Assembly: GCF_029227915.1 (NCBI RefSeq)
Contig: NC_079875.1
Coordinates: forward strand, 9,113,001-9,173,000
Direction of reading: 5' to 3'
DNA: 60,000 bases
Source of the DNA: Hydractinia symbiolongicarpus
Taxonomy: Eukaryota; Cnidaria; Hydrozoa; Anthoathecata; Hydractiniidae
Positions 44,224 through 51,772 of the stretch are shown piece by piece. Position 1 is the first letter of the stretch. Each line of letters begins with the position of its first letter. The notes under the pieces were generated by a model. That model was given only the letters and a program-made list of their open reading frames with translations. It made no database searches and was not told the DNA's origin. Position numbers and translations under genes: made by a program.

Positions 44224-45201
44224 ATGTCAAAACTTCAAGAGACTTACTATCAACCTCAAAATTTATGGAAAGGACAAAAGGTTGTTCAGAGCTTAAGAGG
44301 ATTCGGCTTCGGGCCAAAGGAGATTAAGAAGTGGCTATCAAAGCAAGCATTTTGGCAAGTACATTTACCCGCCCCAAAACATGTTGAAAGACCACATTAT
44401 GAAGTTACCACCCCTAATGATTTACATCAATTCGATTTATTGTACATGCCCGGTGACATACTGTATGGTAATAAATATAAGTACATTTTGTCGGGAATCG
44501 ATGCTGCTTCCAGATACAAAGTAGCCCGACCTTTGAGGACTAAGAAAGCCAAGGAGGTTGCCGCTATGATTGAAGACATCTACAAGGCAGGACCATTAAC
44601 TTATCCGAAAACTTTCCAATGTGATAACGGTTCAGAATTCAAAGCAGATGTGACAAAGCTGTTGGAGAAGCATAAGGTTGAAATTAAAAGAGCGACTACA
44701 AAATATAAGCATACGCACACAGCTTTTGTTGAGGCGTTGAACAAGATACTTGCCGAAAATTTATTCAAAATACAAGATGCTCAAGAACTGAATGATTCGG
44801 AAAAGGTATCATCTACATGGGTTAAGCATCTGTATAAACTGATTGATAGGCTAAACGATACAAAGACGCAGATGATTGATATGAAGCCAAAAGATGCTAT
44901 TATAATGAAAGAGGTGCCTCTTGTTAATCAAGAGAGCTATCCACCTGAAGTAGAATTACCTAAAGATGGCCTGTATAGATATCTACTACAACCTGGTGAA
45001 GAGCATGATGATGGGCGGAGACGGGCAACCGATAGAATATGGTCGAAAAACACATATAGATTGCGTGAGGTAATAGCGCAACCTGGTAACCGTGTAATGT
45101 ACTATGTTCAAGACGGACCCGGACGGGCTTTTGTAAAAGAGGAATTGATGTTAATACCTGAAGATACAGAATTACCTCCTGATTATGTGCAAGGTTGGTG
45201 A
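44224..45201 (+). CDS. INT: Polinton-type integrase (retroviral integrase core, DD35E)
   Basis: 325 aa. The catalytic triad is D71 (HQFDLLYMP), D134 (CDNGSEF) and E170 (AFVEALNKI), with 35 residues between the last two. An N-terminal helical region (1-60) lacks an evident HHCC zinc finger. The C-terminal part after about 255 (WSKNTYRLREV, YYVQDGPGRAF) has an SH3-like beta pattern. Known role: insertion of the linear viral/transposon genome into host DNA. The ATG follows an AT-rich leader (ATAAATAAAAC), and a 9-bp-stem hairpin starts 13 bp after the stop. The reading frame is intact and all three catalytic residues are present. Confidence 0.95.
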   Translation: MSKLQETYYQPQNLWKGQKVVQSLRGFGFGPKEIKKWLSKQAFWQVHLPAPKHVERPHYEVTTPNDLHQFDLLYMPGDILYGNKYKYILSGIDAASRYKVARPLRTKKAKEVAAMIEDIYKAGPLTYPKTFQCDNGSEFKADVTKLLEKHKVEIKRATTKYKHTHTAFVEALNKILAENLFKIQDAQELNDSEKVSSTWVKHLYKLIDRLNDTKTQMIDMKPKDAIIMKEVPLVNQESYPPEVELPKDGLYRYLLQPGEEHDDGRRRATDRIWSKNTYRLREVIAQPGNRVMYYVQDGPGRAFVKEELMLIPEDTELPPDYVQGW

Positions 45202-45214
45202 AAAAGGGGGCGAT

Positions 45215-45239
45215 ATCTTTACCTGTTTCCGGTAAAGAT
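45215..45239. terminator. Hairpin at integrase 3' end, convergent junction
   Basis: ATCTTTACC, loop TGTTTCC, GGTAAAGAT (9-bp perfect stem). Nearly identical to the hairpin at 54154 after the rightmost gene. It lies between the integrase and the convergent gene ending at 45391. Confidence 0.75.
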
Positions 45240-45342
45240 GATGTCGGGGATCGCGCGGGTCGGTCGGCAGATAGGGCCGCTATGGCTCAGTCTTGGGGGG
45301 ACGATCGCGCCGCATAATGTCACAAACCGCCTTAATATTAAT

Positions 45343-45357
45343 TTTTATCGTACCACA
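45343..45357. repeat. 15-bp direct repeat right of integrase
   Basis: Second copy of TTTTATCGTACCACA (see 44160-44174). Confidence 0.8.
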
Positions 45358-45390
45358 CGAAATATGCGAGCGGCGTACATGCGCACATCA

Positions 45391-45978
45391 CTAACCTTGA
45401 TTTACGGTCCTTCTGAGGCTTTGAACCTCGTCCATTAGACTTTTTTCAAACTGGTTGCGAGTTTCGCTCTCCATCTTTCTGTCGGTTTTCATCATCTTTT
45501 TCAGAGCTTCGTAGTATATACCGCTCAGGGTTTGAAATTCGATTTGACTAATGTCGTCATTATTCAGAGCCCGCGAGACGGAGTTTTCAAACACGGCGAT
45601 GGCGGACGTCGCAACATCATATAATTTCATGACCTTGTCAAGTTTGCTCCGATATCTTTTAATCAGGGCCATGACGGAGCCCGTGAAAATGGTTCCGGAC
45701 AGTGCTACGGCTCCCAATCCCACGGAAGCGGGGATTCCGATGAGCGTGGCACCGGTTACCACCGAACCTATGCCCGAAGCGACGGTTAGGGCCGTGGCGC
45801 TGGCATTTAAAAGCACCAGTCTGTGCAGCGTCTTGTTATATTTCTCATATTTTGTATTGAACTTATCACGTAATTTTCTAAGCTCCCCAAGTTGAGAGTT
45901 CACAGTATTAGTATTAAACTTGTCCTGCTCGCTCGAATACTCGGGAGCCGTGGGTAGCTTCGGATAAATCTCTGCCAT
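45391..45978 (-). CDS. Unrecognised two-helix membrane protein, paralogue 1
   Basis: 195 aa. A charged N-terminal helix (KFNTNTVNSQLGELRKLRDK) is followed by a long hydrophobic block, residues about 53-106, rich in Gly/Ala/Val (ASGIGSVVTGATLIGIP), which would form one or two membrane-spanning helices. A C-terminal helical region follows (YRSKLDKVMKLYDVATSAIA). It is clearly paralogous to the next gene (shared NSQL-EL-KLR-KF and Y-KL-K-Y-V-AI-VF patterns). No enzymatic motif. Function unknown; membrane association is inferred from hydropathy only. Confidence 0.8.
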   Translation of the reverse strand: MAEIYPKLPTAPEYSSEQDKFNTNTVNSQLGELRKLRDKFNTKYEKYNKTLHRLVLLNASATALTVASGIGSVVTGATLIGIPASVGLGAVALSGTIFTGSVMALIKRYRSKLDKVMKLYDVATSAIAVFENSVSRALNNDDISQIEFQTLSGIYYEALKKMMKTDRKMESETRNQFEKSLMDEVQSLRRTVNQG

Positions 45979-46005
45979 TGTGTGGTTACTACAAAGAAAA
46001 AAACT

Positions 46006-46491
46006 TTACTCTAAATAACCTATATCCAGTTTATCCAGATCCTTGAGAGTTCTATGATACGTATCACACAAATTCTCAAAATCGGCTCTACAGATCCGAG
46101 TGTGCCAGAGTAGCGTTTTATCGAAAACATCGATGGCATTTTGTACAACGCGATATGCGGCTCTTAATTTGATAAGTTTCTCCCGATATGTCCTAACATA
46201 TTGGGCGGTAACCGCATAGGAAGCCGAGCCCAATAGACACATACCCGAATTCCGCATGTAATTTCCATGGGTACCGCCCAAATTTCTAATAATGGTCACC
46301 GCGGTCGCTATCGAGCCGGTAATTGCTGCGGTTCCGGATAATCCCTCCAGAATCGACCATATGATCAGAGATCCTCCGTGTTCGTGTGTCCTGTCTTGGA
46401 ACTTGCCTCGTAATTTCACCAGCTCCTCAAGCTGGGAATTGGATATATCCGTTTTAAAAGTTTCTTCTCTGGTACTAGAACTCTCTGCCAT
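46006..46491 (-). CDS. Unrecognised two-helix membrane protein, paralogue 2
   Basis: 161 aa from the ATG at 46489-46491 (MAESSS). An upstream in-frame extension to 46644 exists, but it crosses the divergent gene and is rejected. Same layout as paralogue 1: an amphipathic N-terminus (NSQLEELVKLRGKF), a hydrophobic block with Gly/Ala/Thr (GLSGTAAITGSIATAVTII), a second hydrophobic block, then a helical C-terminus (YREKLIKLRAAYRVVQNAID). It starts 45 bp from the oppositely directed coiled-coil gene, so both must share a very short bidirectional promoter containing CTAATATAATA. Confidence 0.8.
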   Translation of the reverse strand: MAESSSTREETFKTDISNSQLEELVKLRGKFQDRTHEHGGSLIIWSILEGLSGTAAITGSIATAVTIIRNLGGTHGNYMRNSGMCLLGSASYAVTAQYVRTYREKLIKLRAAYRVVQNAIDVFDKTLLWHTRICRADFENLCDTYHRTLKDLDKLDIGYLE

Positions 46492-46536
46492 TTCTATTAT
46501 ATTAGGAAAAAAACTATCCTCTAAATAAATAAAATA
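46492..46536. promoter_or_regulatory. 45-bp bidirectional promoter region
   Basis: Only 45 bp separate two divergent start codons. On the minus strand it reads CCTAATATAATAGAA before the ATG, and on the plus strand CCTCTAAATAAATAAAATA before the ATG. Confidence 0.55.
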
Positions 46537-47811
46537 ATGGCGGACATTGATATTGATCCGTTTGGTGACCATGGTCAACCCGACGAGGCTACCGATGACT
46601 CCACACCTCTGGTACCGAGGGAGCGCACGCGTGTGCAGATACACACACCTGATGAGGAGACATCATTCGGCGGAGGAACCTCTCTGCGCTCCAGAGTTAC
46701 TAGTGAGCGGGTTAAATCGCTCTATGAGAAGCTATTAACTATATATCCAAACGAGAACCCGAGCGTGATACATACCGATCTGTTTGAGACTCGCGATGGC
46801 GAATTATACTACAAGGATGATAACAGACCTCTGACAAATGGCGGATCTCTAAGGACCGTCGGCACCATTGCGGATATACTGGGCAAGAAAAGGCTGCGCG
46901 GTTTGGGGTTCGATATACCGAAAGGTAGTATTACCCCCCGACAGGCCGCCAGGCTAAACAAAATAGAAGAGAGACTACCGTCACCGGATAAAATAGAGAA
47001 TGCGACCGATATAGAATTAGAAACCATGTCTGGAGATGTTGTGAACAGTGCGGAAGATTTAATTTCATTGGTCAAACAACAATCTGTAGACCATGAAGCA
47101 ACCCAGACCGGTGATCTATTTGAATATCCTATGCGTGAATTGCTAGGATTGGATAGATCATTGAGAAACATAAGAGGAAGTCTTCAGGATGAAGTTGCAA
47201 AAAAGGTTCAGCTCGAACAGCATATTGACAGAGAAAAAAACAAGTTGGAAGAGATGGAAAACACGCCAAATATGACCGAGGAACAACAAAATGAAGCGAA
47301 AGAAAGGTTGAAAGGTTTGCAAAATGAGTTGAAAGGCCGGCAAGAGATTATCGATATTCTAAAAGGTAAACTTAACAGTCAAATAGAAAGCATCAGGGAG
47401 ACGATTACCAAAGTACTTAACAAAGAAACTACATTGGGTGAAAAGATACGAACGCTATTCCGTGAGCAGGGTATCACCATCGTCAGTGTACTAACGGCAT
47501 TTGGTATGGTTATCGGCCTTCTAGTTGAAACTTTGACACCAGGGGGGTCATCCACCGGTAATACAAAAAATCATGAAAAAACCGAAGGTGGTGCGAGGGA
47601 ATGGATAAAGAACAAGCTGAACGCGCTGGGATCTCTCCTGGGTAGATTAGCCGGTGCCGCAGCCGCATCACTACCGGGTATAATTGGATCCATCGTATCG
47701 TGGATCCTAAATAGAGCAAAGGAAGCCGTCGGTTGGTTGAGTCAAAACCTGTGGGCTTTGATAGTTGGAATCGGAGGTCTGATATACACCTACATGGTTA
47801 CAAAGCGTTAG
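46537..47811 (+). CDS. Coiled-coil membrane protein, probable virion or membrane component
   Basis: 424 aa. Order of parts: a disordered acidic N-terminus (1-50); a mixed domain (55-200); a long charged coiled coil, about 208-300 (QLEQHIDREKNKLEEMEN); a hydrophobic segment, 312-332 (GITIVSVLTAFGMVIGLLVE); a Gly/Ser linker; an Ala/Gly-rich hydrophobic stretch, 362-391 (LAGAAAASLPGIIGSIVSWI); and a terminal hydrophobic helix, 405-421, ending in KR. The layout would suit a membrane-active stalk or scaffold, but no homologous fusion protein is recognised, so function remains unknown. It converges on the next gene at a perfect 11-bp hairpin. Confidence 0.85.
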   Translation: MADIDIDPFGDHGQPDEATDDSTPLVPRERTRVQIHTPDEETSFGGGTSLRSRVTSERVKSLYEKLLTIYPNENPSVIHTDLFETRDGELYYKDDNRPLTNGGSLRTVGTIADILGKKRLRGLGFDIPKGSITPRQAARLNKIEERLPSPDKIENATDIELETMSGDVVNSAEDLISLVKQQSVDHEATQTGDLFEYPMRELLGLDRSLRNIRGSLQDEVAKKVQLEQHIDREKNKLEEMENTPNMTEEQQNEAKERLKGLQNELKGRQEIIDILKGKLNSQIESIRETITKVLNKETTLGEKIRTLFREQGITIVSVLTAFGMVIGLLVETLTPGGSSTGNTKNHEKTEGGAREWIKNKLNALGSLLGRLAGAAAASLPGIIGSIVSWILNRAKEAVGWLSQNLWALIVGIGGLIYTYMVTKR

Positions 47812-47823
47812 CCATACTGAATA

Positions 47824-47848
47824 TATGTTACATGACACATGTAACATA
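47824..47848. terminator. 11-bp perfect hairpin at convergent junction
   Basis: TATGTTACATG, loop ACA, CATGTAACATA. It lies between stops at 47811 (plus) and 47866 (minus), so it can serve both transcripts. Confidence 0.8.
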
Positions 47849-47865
47849 ATACCCGCGGCATGGTA

Positions 47866-48291
47866 CTATTTTTCGAAATACCACACGGCGCCTCCGACAC
47901 CAATCATGCTTAGCGCGATAAATGCCAATTCCCGTTCATGTTGGCCGTTGCTGGGTGTATAAAAGTCGCTCAATACGGGCTTGCGCGGAATATCTGTGAG
48001 AGGTGACCCTCCGAATACTTTTTTATATTCCCGCATTGCGTCATCCAGCTCCGTGAATTTACCATCGGCCTTCTTCTCAAGTCTGAGCTGCTTATTGATA
48101 AAGTCAACCCTCTCCTGTCTTTTACGTTGCCATATAACCTGAGCCTTTTGCAGCTGTTCTATGGCCAGATCATGCCGCTTCCGTTCCTTATCTATCCTAT
48201 CCTTTGATAAACTTGAAAAGAGGTAGCTTGATCCGGTGAAGGCCAAAGCGTTCGCGAAGGCACCTCCCAACATCATTGCAATTGAAGCCAT
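47866..48291 (-). CDS. Small membrane protein with central charged helix
   Basis: 141 aa. The N-terminal hydrophobic segment is about residues 4-27 (MLGGAFANALAFTGSSYLF). It is followed by a strongly charged helix, 31-85 (RKRHDLAIEQLQKAQVIWQR), a loop with LSDFYTPSNG, and a C-terminal hydrophobic helix (LAFIALSMIGVGGAVWYF). Both ends hydrophobic suggests two membrane anchors. The ATG is preceded by ATTATATAAAC. Last gene of a five-gene minus-strand cluster. Confidence 0.8.
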   Translation of the reverse strand: MASIAMMLGGAFANALAFTGSSYLFSSLSKDRIDKERKRHDLAIEQLQKAQVIWQRKRQERVDFINKQLRLEKKADGKFTELDDAMREYKKVFGGSPLTDIPRKPVLSDFYTPSNGQHERELAFIALSMIGVGGAVWYFEK

Positions 48292-48321
48292 GTTTATATA
48301 ATCCGGTATAATATAGTGGCG

Positions 48322-48465
48322 TTATTTTAATACGATAGCCTCGGAGTCTATGACATCAGAGTCGTCTATGACCTCGGTATCGATGTATTCCACCTTGGGT
48401 AAAATCCTCTCAACTTTCTTGCGCTGGCATAAAACCCAGACCAACCATTCCAGTATTCGCAACAT
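48322..48465 (-). CDS. 47-aa microprotein overlapping the upstream gene by one base
   Basis: The ORF runs from ATG 48465-48463 to TAA 48324-48322. A hydrophobic N-terminal helix (LRILEWLVWVLCQ) is followed by a basic stretch (RKKVER) and an acidic tail (YIDTEVIDDSDVIDSEAIV). The start codon overlaps the preceding stop as TAATG, so translation may be coupled. Without it a 143-bp hole would remain in an otherwise packed gene cluster. The ORF is short and homology unproven. Confidence 0.55.
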   Translation of the reverse strand: MLRILEWLVWVLCQRKKVERILPKVEYIDTEVIDDSDVIDSEAIVLK

Positions 48466-48692
48466 TATATATTTATAGTTTCAGGTATAATTTTTTGCTT
48501 AACTAGATATTCTCTTGTCATTTCACTTGCGGCGACTATGGCTACAAGCTTTCCGGTATCTTCCAGGTCAAACTTCTGAATTGAGGGTGGTGTCATTTTT
48601 AATACCTTTTTCCCGAGCATTGAATAGCCTACAGCGAAAACGCATACGACCGATGCTTTATAAATATCGTTGACTATACTTTTCTTATCCAT
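48465..48692 (-). CDS. Small hydrophobic protein
   Basis: 75 aa. A membrane-like segment at residues about 12-28 (KASVVCVFAVGYSML) and a second mildly hydrophobic stretch (GKLVAIVAAS). No enzymatic motif. The ATG follows TAAATATAAGAC. It sits in the same minus-strand cluster as its membrane-protein neighbours and overlaps the 47-aa ORF by one base. Confidence 0.7.
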   Translation of the reverse strand: MDKKSIVNDIYKASVVCVFAVGYSMLGKKVLKMTPPSIQKFDLEDTGKLVAIVAASEMTREYLVKQKIIPETINI

Positions 48693-48736
48693 GTCTTATA
48701 TTTACTTCAAGATTATAGTATCGCGATATTATCCCT

Positions 48737-49132
48737 TTATTCCATTTCAAGCTTACTTATTCTCATAGATTTTTTATTACCTGAGTTACTTGGTGGGGTA
48801 CCCTTCACCTTAATATTTTTGTCCTTATTTTTATAGACGAAATAAGCACCAATTAAGACAAGTACTATCACCCCACCACCACCCATTATTGTGTAGTTCA
48901 CTCCGCCGTGTTTGGGGCCATCTGTCACGGAATCCTCGATGACAATATCCTTAGGATCCTCCAACTGTGTCTGGGGTGCTGAGTGTGTCTGAGGTGCCGA
49001 CTGTACCTCCGTCTGTGCCATGAGCAATCTTTTATAATCCTCCCTCTTTTTACGGTTGTATTCGGCCAGTCTCTTACCCGCCTCAACCTTTTTAGGGTTC
49101 TTCGTTGTCACCTGAACTGGAGTATCCGACAT
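48737..49132 (-). CDS. Single-pass membrane protein with basic N-terminus
   Basis: 131 aa. The basic N-terminal motif KKVEAGKRLAEYNRKKRE at 14-31 could bind nucleic acid or a membrane surface. A Gln/Pro linker with a duplicated SAPQT follows, then an acidic patch, one clear transmembrane helix (residues 81-101, GGGGVIVLVLIGAYFVY), and a short lysine-rich tail. Its first 41 nt overlap the end of the upstream gene in another frame, showing tight packing. Confidence 0.8.
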   Translation of the reverse strand: MSDTPVQVTTKNPKKVEAGKRLAEYNRKKREDYKRLLMAQTEVQSAPQTHSAPQTQLEDPKDIVIEDSVTDGPKHGGVNYTIMGGGGVIVLVLIGAYFVYKNKDKNIKVKGTPPSNSGNKKSMRISKLEME

Positions 49133-49706
49133 CTTTAGTATCCGTATCGATATTGTTTAAATTTTTTCCTGCGATATAATGCCTACCTGTTATTAAACCT
49201 ACACTGATTGGTGATAGTAGTGATCCGAACTTATAATATAGATCACATGTGAACCTTTGGAGTGCCGAGTTTAGGAATGGATCATTCTCCAGGTCATCAC
49301 TCAGAGCTTTTTGATTTTTTATACCGAGAGCTGTACAGGCGCCCATGGAGTACATGTGGATTATTGACTGTCCCAAAGACTTTACCATTTGACCGGATAG
49401 TTTAGCCTCGTATATGGTGAACAGTTTATCCACCTCATCATTCTTGAGCTTCTGGATCTCCGCCTCCGTATACATCTTACCAAGATATAACTTACTATTT
49501 CCGGTCAGCACACACTCGAGCAATTTTTGTCTCTTCCCATCATCCCGGGCATCCTGTTCATCGATAAAAATTATGTTGCCAATTGCGTTTTCAGCCATTT
49601 TCAATAGCGATAGGTATTTTTTAATACAAAAAAGGCAAAAACTAACCAATACCAGCAATAGCGCCACGGCTGTCACCAGTAATATGAAATTTATATATTC
49701 TATCAT
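49092..49706 (-). CDS. Conserved unrecognised protein with optional N-terminal membrane helix
   Basis: 204 aa from 49706. An internal ATG at 49596-49598 (MAENAIGNII) gives 168 aa, without the hydrophobic helix at 6-27 (FILLVTAVALLLVLVSFCLF). Either start is possible. The rest is a soluble-looking alpha-helical domain (KLSGQMVKSLGQSIIHMYSM, LNSALQRFTCDLYYKFGS) with a Ser/Asp-rich end. No catalytic motif. The region just upstream holds three CTACAGTACTA repeats (49707-49745). It belongs to the membrane-protein cluster ending at the hairpin 47824. Confidence 0.75.
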   Translation of the reverse strand: MIEYINFILLVTAVALLLVLVSFCLFCIKKYLSLLKMAENAIGNIIFIDEQDARDDGKRQKLLECVLTGNSKLYLGKMYTEAEIQKLKNDEVDKLFTIYEAKLSGQMVKSLGQSIIHMYSMGACTALGIKNQKALSDDLENDPFLNSALQRFTCDLYYKFGSLLSPISVGLITGRHYIAGKNLNNIDTDTKDVGYSSSGDNEEP

Positions 49707-49763
49707 GGTACTACAGTACTACTACAGTACTACTACAGTACTATGCTGTAGTTTTCCTATAGA
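49707..49763. repeat. Short tandem ACTACAGT repeats upstream of a gene
   Basis: Three CTACAGTACTA units in a row and a fourth related CTGTAG lie between the start of one cluster and the 3' hairpin of the capsid cluster. Confidence 0.7.
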
Positions 49764-49788
49764 TTTGTTACAAGACTTTTGTAACAAA
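49764..49788. terminator. 10-bp hairpin after the ATPase gene
   Basis: TTTGTTACAA, loop GACTT, TTGTAACAAA. It lies 12 bp past the ATPase stop and shares the TTTGTTAC core with the hairpins at 42880 and 43824. Confidence 0.8.
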
Positions 49789-49799
49789 AAACGTCCAAT

Positions 49800-50396
49800 C
49801 TAGCAAATCACGTGAGTTCTTGGATGTTCCATCCTCATGACTAAATGTGTATATTTGCCATCTTTCAGCCTTTCCTTAACCTTCTGGATCTCCGACGATT
49901 CAATGACATCATTCTCTTCGTGGATGGTTGCGAGATCATGTCTGTCCTTCGGATACCACACATATAACATTTTTGCCTGCCTTCGTAAGTTCTTCGGTAT
50001 CGCGGTGTATGATTGTGTGAGTAGCCACATGGTGTGGTTTCGATGCCGACCGCTGATGGCCAGCTCCAGAAGCGGTTGCCTCTTTTTGTCCAGTTTCTCA
50101 TCCGCGATGATGTCATCGATCAAGAATAATGTTTTGTATCCGGCACAGAAATCCGTCATCTTTTGAATCCATTCGTACAACATACCCATGGGCTCAATTA
50201 GAATCACATATCTGTCGTTCCAAAACCATTTTCGACTCATATATGTCTTGTTCCATCTTAATGTTGGACATATAATCACAATGAAATCGAAGTGATCAAA
50301 GTATTCACTCTCTAGTAATGTTACAACGCGTCTGGATTTTACGCAGCCCGTGGGACCGACGAATAATGCCGTGTGAGGATCTTTCATGTAGTCCAT
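49800..50396 (-). CDS. ATP: Genome-packaging ATPase (FtsK/HerA, A32-like)
   Basis: 198 aa from the ATG at 50394-50396, one base after the capsid stop codon. An earlier in-frame ATG inside the capsid gene would add five residues. Walker A is GPTGCVKS (residues 14-21) and Walker B is LFLIDDI. A sensor-like LLTQSY follows and then AKMLYVWYPKDRHDL. Family role: motor that threads DNA into the preformed capsid. Odd point: the residue before the Walker lysine is Val where Gly is usual, though K and S are kept. It belongs to the minor capsid-major capsid-ATPase cluster and ends at a hairpin. Confidence 0.9.
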   Translation of the reverse strand: MDYMKDPHTALFVGPTGCVKSRRVVTLLESEYFDHFDFIVIICPTLRWNKTYMSRKWFWNDRYVILIEPMGMLYEWIQKMTDFCAGYKTLFLIDDIIADEKLDKKRQPLLELAISGRHRNHTMWLLTQSYTAIPKNLRRQAKMLYVWYPKDRHDLATIHEENDVIESSEIQKVKERLKDGKYTHLVMRMEHPRTHVIC

Positions 50397-50397
50397 C

Positions 50398-51717
50398 TTA
50401 ATATAGTACATCCATAATTTCACCGTTTTGAATATTTAATTGAGCATCCATGATTAGATATATGTAGGCGTTTAAGGATCCCGCGGTTTCGGCCGTCTTT
50501 TCAACTTGCAGTGTGATCCCCTCGCTCGCATTTTCAATCCGTCGACCGGTCCCGTGCAGTGAGTTTTCATCTATGGTTCTGAAATCCAGCCATAGAGCAT
50601 ATTTCGTGGTTAGGTAGTCCGCGACCTTCACATCATGTAGTTGCAGATGTTTCTGTATTTCACCGGCGTTGCTGTCCTTTTGCTTGCCCTCTGCGAAATA
50701 CTTGCATATTTCACCATAATGCTCAAACGGCTGCATCCCCTGAGCGAAAAGTTGGTTAGGCTTACCCTCAACTATGGCGGATACCTTTTTGATCTTAGGA
50801 TTGTAGAACCTACCTGTATCTCGTTTGTAAGCTTTCTCTTCCTCAAACAGAACTAATATACCCTTCAGAGACTTGCACGGTGTATTGAATGACCAATTCC
50901 ACGTTGTGTCCGACTTATCCACCCTAATTTGTCTATGTCTCAGAAATCTGTCGTAAAGTACGGCCATGTTTTGGTATTCATTTGAAATGAATCTGGCGAG
51001 TGTGGGTTGTGTCACAATCTCATATTCGAGAGATATGTTGGAGATTTTGTATTTAGCATCCGGCGCCGGTGCCGTGGCGGAACTCGAAGGTTTGGTAGGT
51101 GTTGATAATACTACCCTGTCATAATTGTTGAATGTTATCTCATAACACAGCCTATTACCTAATCCGGCCTGATAATAAGGAATCGTGCTATCCAACATTT
51201 CAAAATCTAGTGGTATGGTGAACTTGTTTTTGTATGCATCATAGATTGCTTTGTCCGCTACCTCCGATGTATCTTTATCCGCGGCTCCAACTCTCAGTTT
51301 CATGCAATTTTCCGTGCACCCTTCATCAAAGATGATACCTTGTCTTATTGCATTTCTTTTTTCAGACTTGGTTAACCATAAATCTCTGTAGCACCCGAAA
51401 AGATCAAAGTCATCAATGCTCAGAATCTCGGTACCCTCGAACTTGATGGCCAACTTTTTAACAATTGCCCTCCCTATGTTAGAGACCAATATTCTCTTCG
51501 TGTCGACTTTTGACTCGAGTTCAATGTCGAAACTTATTTTCGAAGTACCCGGAACAATGACATCATCGTTACCTAAATTAGGGAACCTAATCAGGAGTAA
51601 CTGGTTCTGATCAATCTCACTTGGGTTGTGAGTGACAATTACTTTTTGATGCGTTCCTTTTACACCATGTGCGGTTCTAAGCGAACGCTCTGGGTTTAAC
51701 TTTTTCCCGTATTCCAT
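50398..51717 (-). CDS. MCP: Major capsid protein, double jelly-roll
   Basis: 439 aa, beta-rich throughout and with no membrane segment. The pattern fits Polinton capsid proteins: an N-terminal stretch with HNPSEIDQNQLLLIRFPNLG, beta strands with IVPGTSKISFDIELE, and a middle stretch with FEMLDSTIPYYQAGLGNRLC before the second half. Its position between a small jelly-roll-type protein and the ATPase, on one strand, is the usual morphogenesis block. Fold and call come from family resemblance; a structure prediction would settle it. The frame is intact. Confidence 0.88.
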   Translation of the reverse strand: MEYGKKLNPERSLRTAHGVKGTHQKVIVTHNPSEIDQNQLLLIRFPNLGNDDVIVPGTSKISFDIELESKVDTKRILVSNIGRAIVKKLAIKFEGTEILSIDDFDLFGCYRDLWLTKSEKRNAIRQGIIFDEGCTENCMKLRVGAADKDTSEVADKAIYDAYKNKFTIPLDFEMLDSTIPYYQAGLGNRLCYEITFNNYDRVVLSTPTKPSSSATAPAPDAKYKISNISLEYEIVTQPTLARFISNEYQNMAVLYDRFLRHRQIRVDKSDTTWNWSFNTPCKSLKGILVLFEEEKAYKRDTGRFYNPKIKKVSAIVEGKPNQLFAQGMQPFEHYGEICKYFAEGKQKDSNAGEIQKHLQLHDVKVADYLTTKYALWLDFRTIDENSLHGTGRRIENASEGITLQVEKTAETAGSLNAYIYLIMDAQLNIQNGEIMDVLY

Positions 51718-51772
51718 GCTATTCCATATTACTTTTATTTTATTTTACTTTAATTCGGTTAATGCTATTGTA

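Noticed and set aside
46492-46644. N-terminal extension of the second membrane paralogue
   Set aside because: It would overlap the divergent coiled-coil gene and its promoter. The internal ATG at 46491 matches the paralogue's start.
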